Assembly: GCA_902363675.1 (NCBI GenBank)
Contig: CABJAV010000031.1
Location: 1-30,963, forward strand
From: Lachnospiraceae bacterium
GTDB taxonomy: Bacteria; Bacillota; Clostridia; Lachnospirales; Lachnospiraceae
DNA length: 30,963 bases
Direction of reading: 5' to 3'
Part shown: piece after piece, positions 30,811 through 30,963 of the stretch
How the letters are laid out: every line of letters begins with the position of its first letter
How positions within the stretch are numbered: the first letter of the stretch is position 1
The notes under the pieces: model-generated
Databases searched by the model: none
What the model was told of the DNA's origin: nothing
What the model saw: only the letters and a program-made list of their open reading frames with translations
Program-made: the position numbers and the translations under genes

Positions 30811-30867
30811 AATATACTTAAAAAATGCATTTTCGGTTACTGTTCAGAGGTAAACTTGTAACAAAAG

Positions 30868-30910
30868 AACCGATGGTATAGACTAATCGTAGTCAAAACC
30901 ATCGGTTTTC
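30868..30910 (-). terminator. Terminator of the gene at the right edge
   Basis: A 10-bp perfect stem AACCGATGGT/ACCATCGGTT (30868-30877 with 30898-30907) has an inner GACTA/TAGTC stem and a TTCTTTTGTT tract on the minus side. It starts a few bases after the stop of the partial minus-strand gene. Confidence 0.75.
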
Positions 30911-30961
30911 TTATGCAAATATTTCTCCAATCTCGCGGAACAGATTGGTCTGCTCTTTTCT
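30911..30961 (-). CDS. C-terminal end of an unidentified protein (partial)
   Basis: On the minus strand a frame enters from the right edge, encodes RKEQTNLFREIGEIFA and stops at 30913-30911. A terminator follows directly, which supports it being a real gene end. Sixteen residues are too few to assign a family. Confidence 0.45.
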   Translation of the reverse strand, partial: RKEQTNLFREIGEIFA

Positions 30962-30963
30962 GC

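Overview
The window looks like chromosome from a gut-type Lachnospiraceae (Clostridia, Bacillota). I infer this from the strong AGGAGG ribosome-binding sites, moderate-to-low GC with A/T-rich intergenic DNA, consensus TTGACA/TATAAT promoters, and families typical of that group: BlaI/M56 pairs, DUF4358 lipoproteins, the DUF2975/XRE pair and the VTC-DUF4956-Cthe_2159 cluster. The genus cannot be fixed from the sequence alone.

Layout. 1-197: 3' end of a group II intron (end of its reverse transcriptase, then domains V and VI). 254-2053 (-): a methyl-accepting chemotaxis protein. 2228-4900: a heavy-metal efflux operon (stand-alone HMA metallochaperone, CadA-like P1B-ATPase, ArsR/SmtB repressor) with a perfect ArsR-type operator and its own terminator. 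5005-6784: a membrane-anchored transglutaminase-like protein plus a DUF4358 lipoprotein. 6939-11167: methyltransferase, CapA-like lipoprotein and glycogen debranching enzyme. 11147-12457 (-): SDR oxidoreductase and a YwlG/UPF0340 protein; the SDR overlaps the debranching enzyme tail to tail. 12932-15138: BlaI repressor plus an M56 sensor protease whose C-terminal domain is not a penicillin-binding domain. 15242-18923: acidic lipoprotein, MATE exporter, a fragment of a second MATE gene, and a secreted Ig-like/transglutaminase protein. 18948-21089: a decayed segment holding a broken sensor, an internally deleted IS1380-type transposase, a deleted response-regulator fragment and a phosphatase/PARG chimera. 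21157-23123: tRNA-Pro(CGG), signal peptidase I, and nadA with an operator over its promoter. 23219-24172: DUF2975 membrane protein and its XRE regulator. 24187-24621: a non-coding repeat element. 24636-27907 (-): the VTC/DUF4956/Cthe_2159 operon. 28106-28727: a zinc-ribbon membrane protein. 28746-30728 (-): a histidine kinase/response regulator pair. 30911-30961 (-): the end of a further gene.

How the genes work together. The metal operon is a self-contained sensor-chaperone-pump unit. The clearest larger circuit is at the right. The OmpR-type regulator's own promoter and the VTC operon promoter both have AAGGTTC where the -35 should be, exactly 17 bp before a -10, and the same 10-bp box sits inverted at the -35 of the divergent zinc-ribbon gene. 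I infer that the two-component system controls a surface or polyphosphate-related module (VTC polymerase-like domain, membrane DUF4956, exported carbohydrate-binding lipoprotein). The least explained parts are the multiply deleted gene graveyard at 18.9-21.1 kb and the 24.2-24.6 kb element with a 73/74-bp tandem period and inverted arms.
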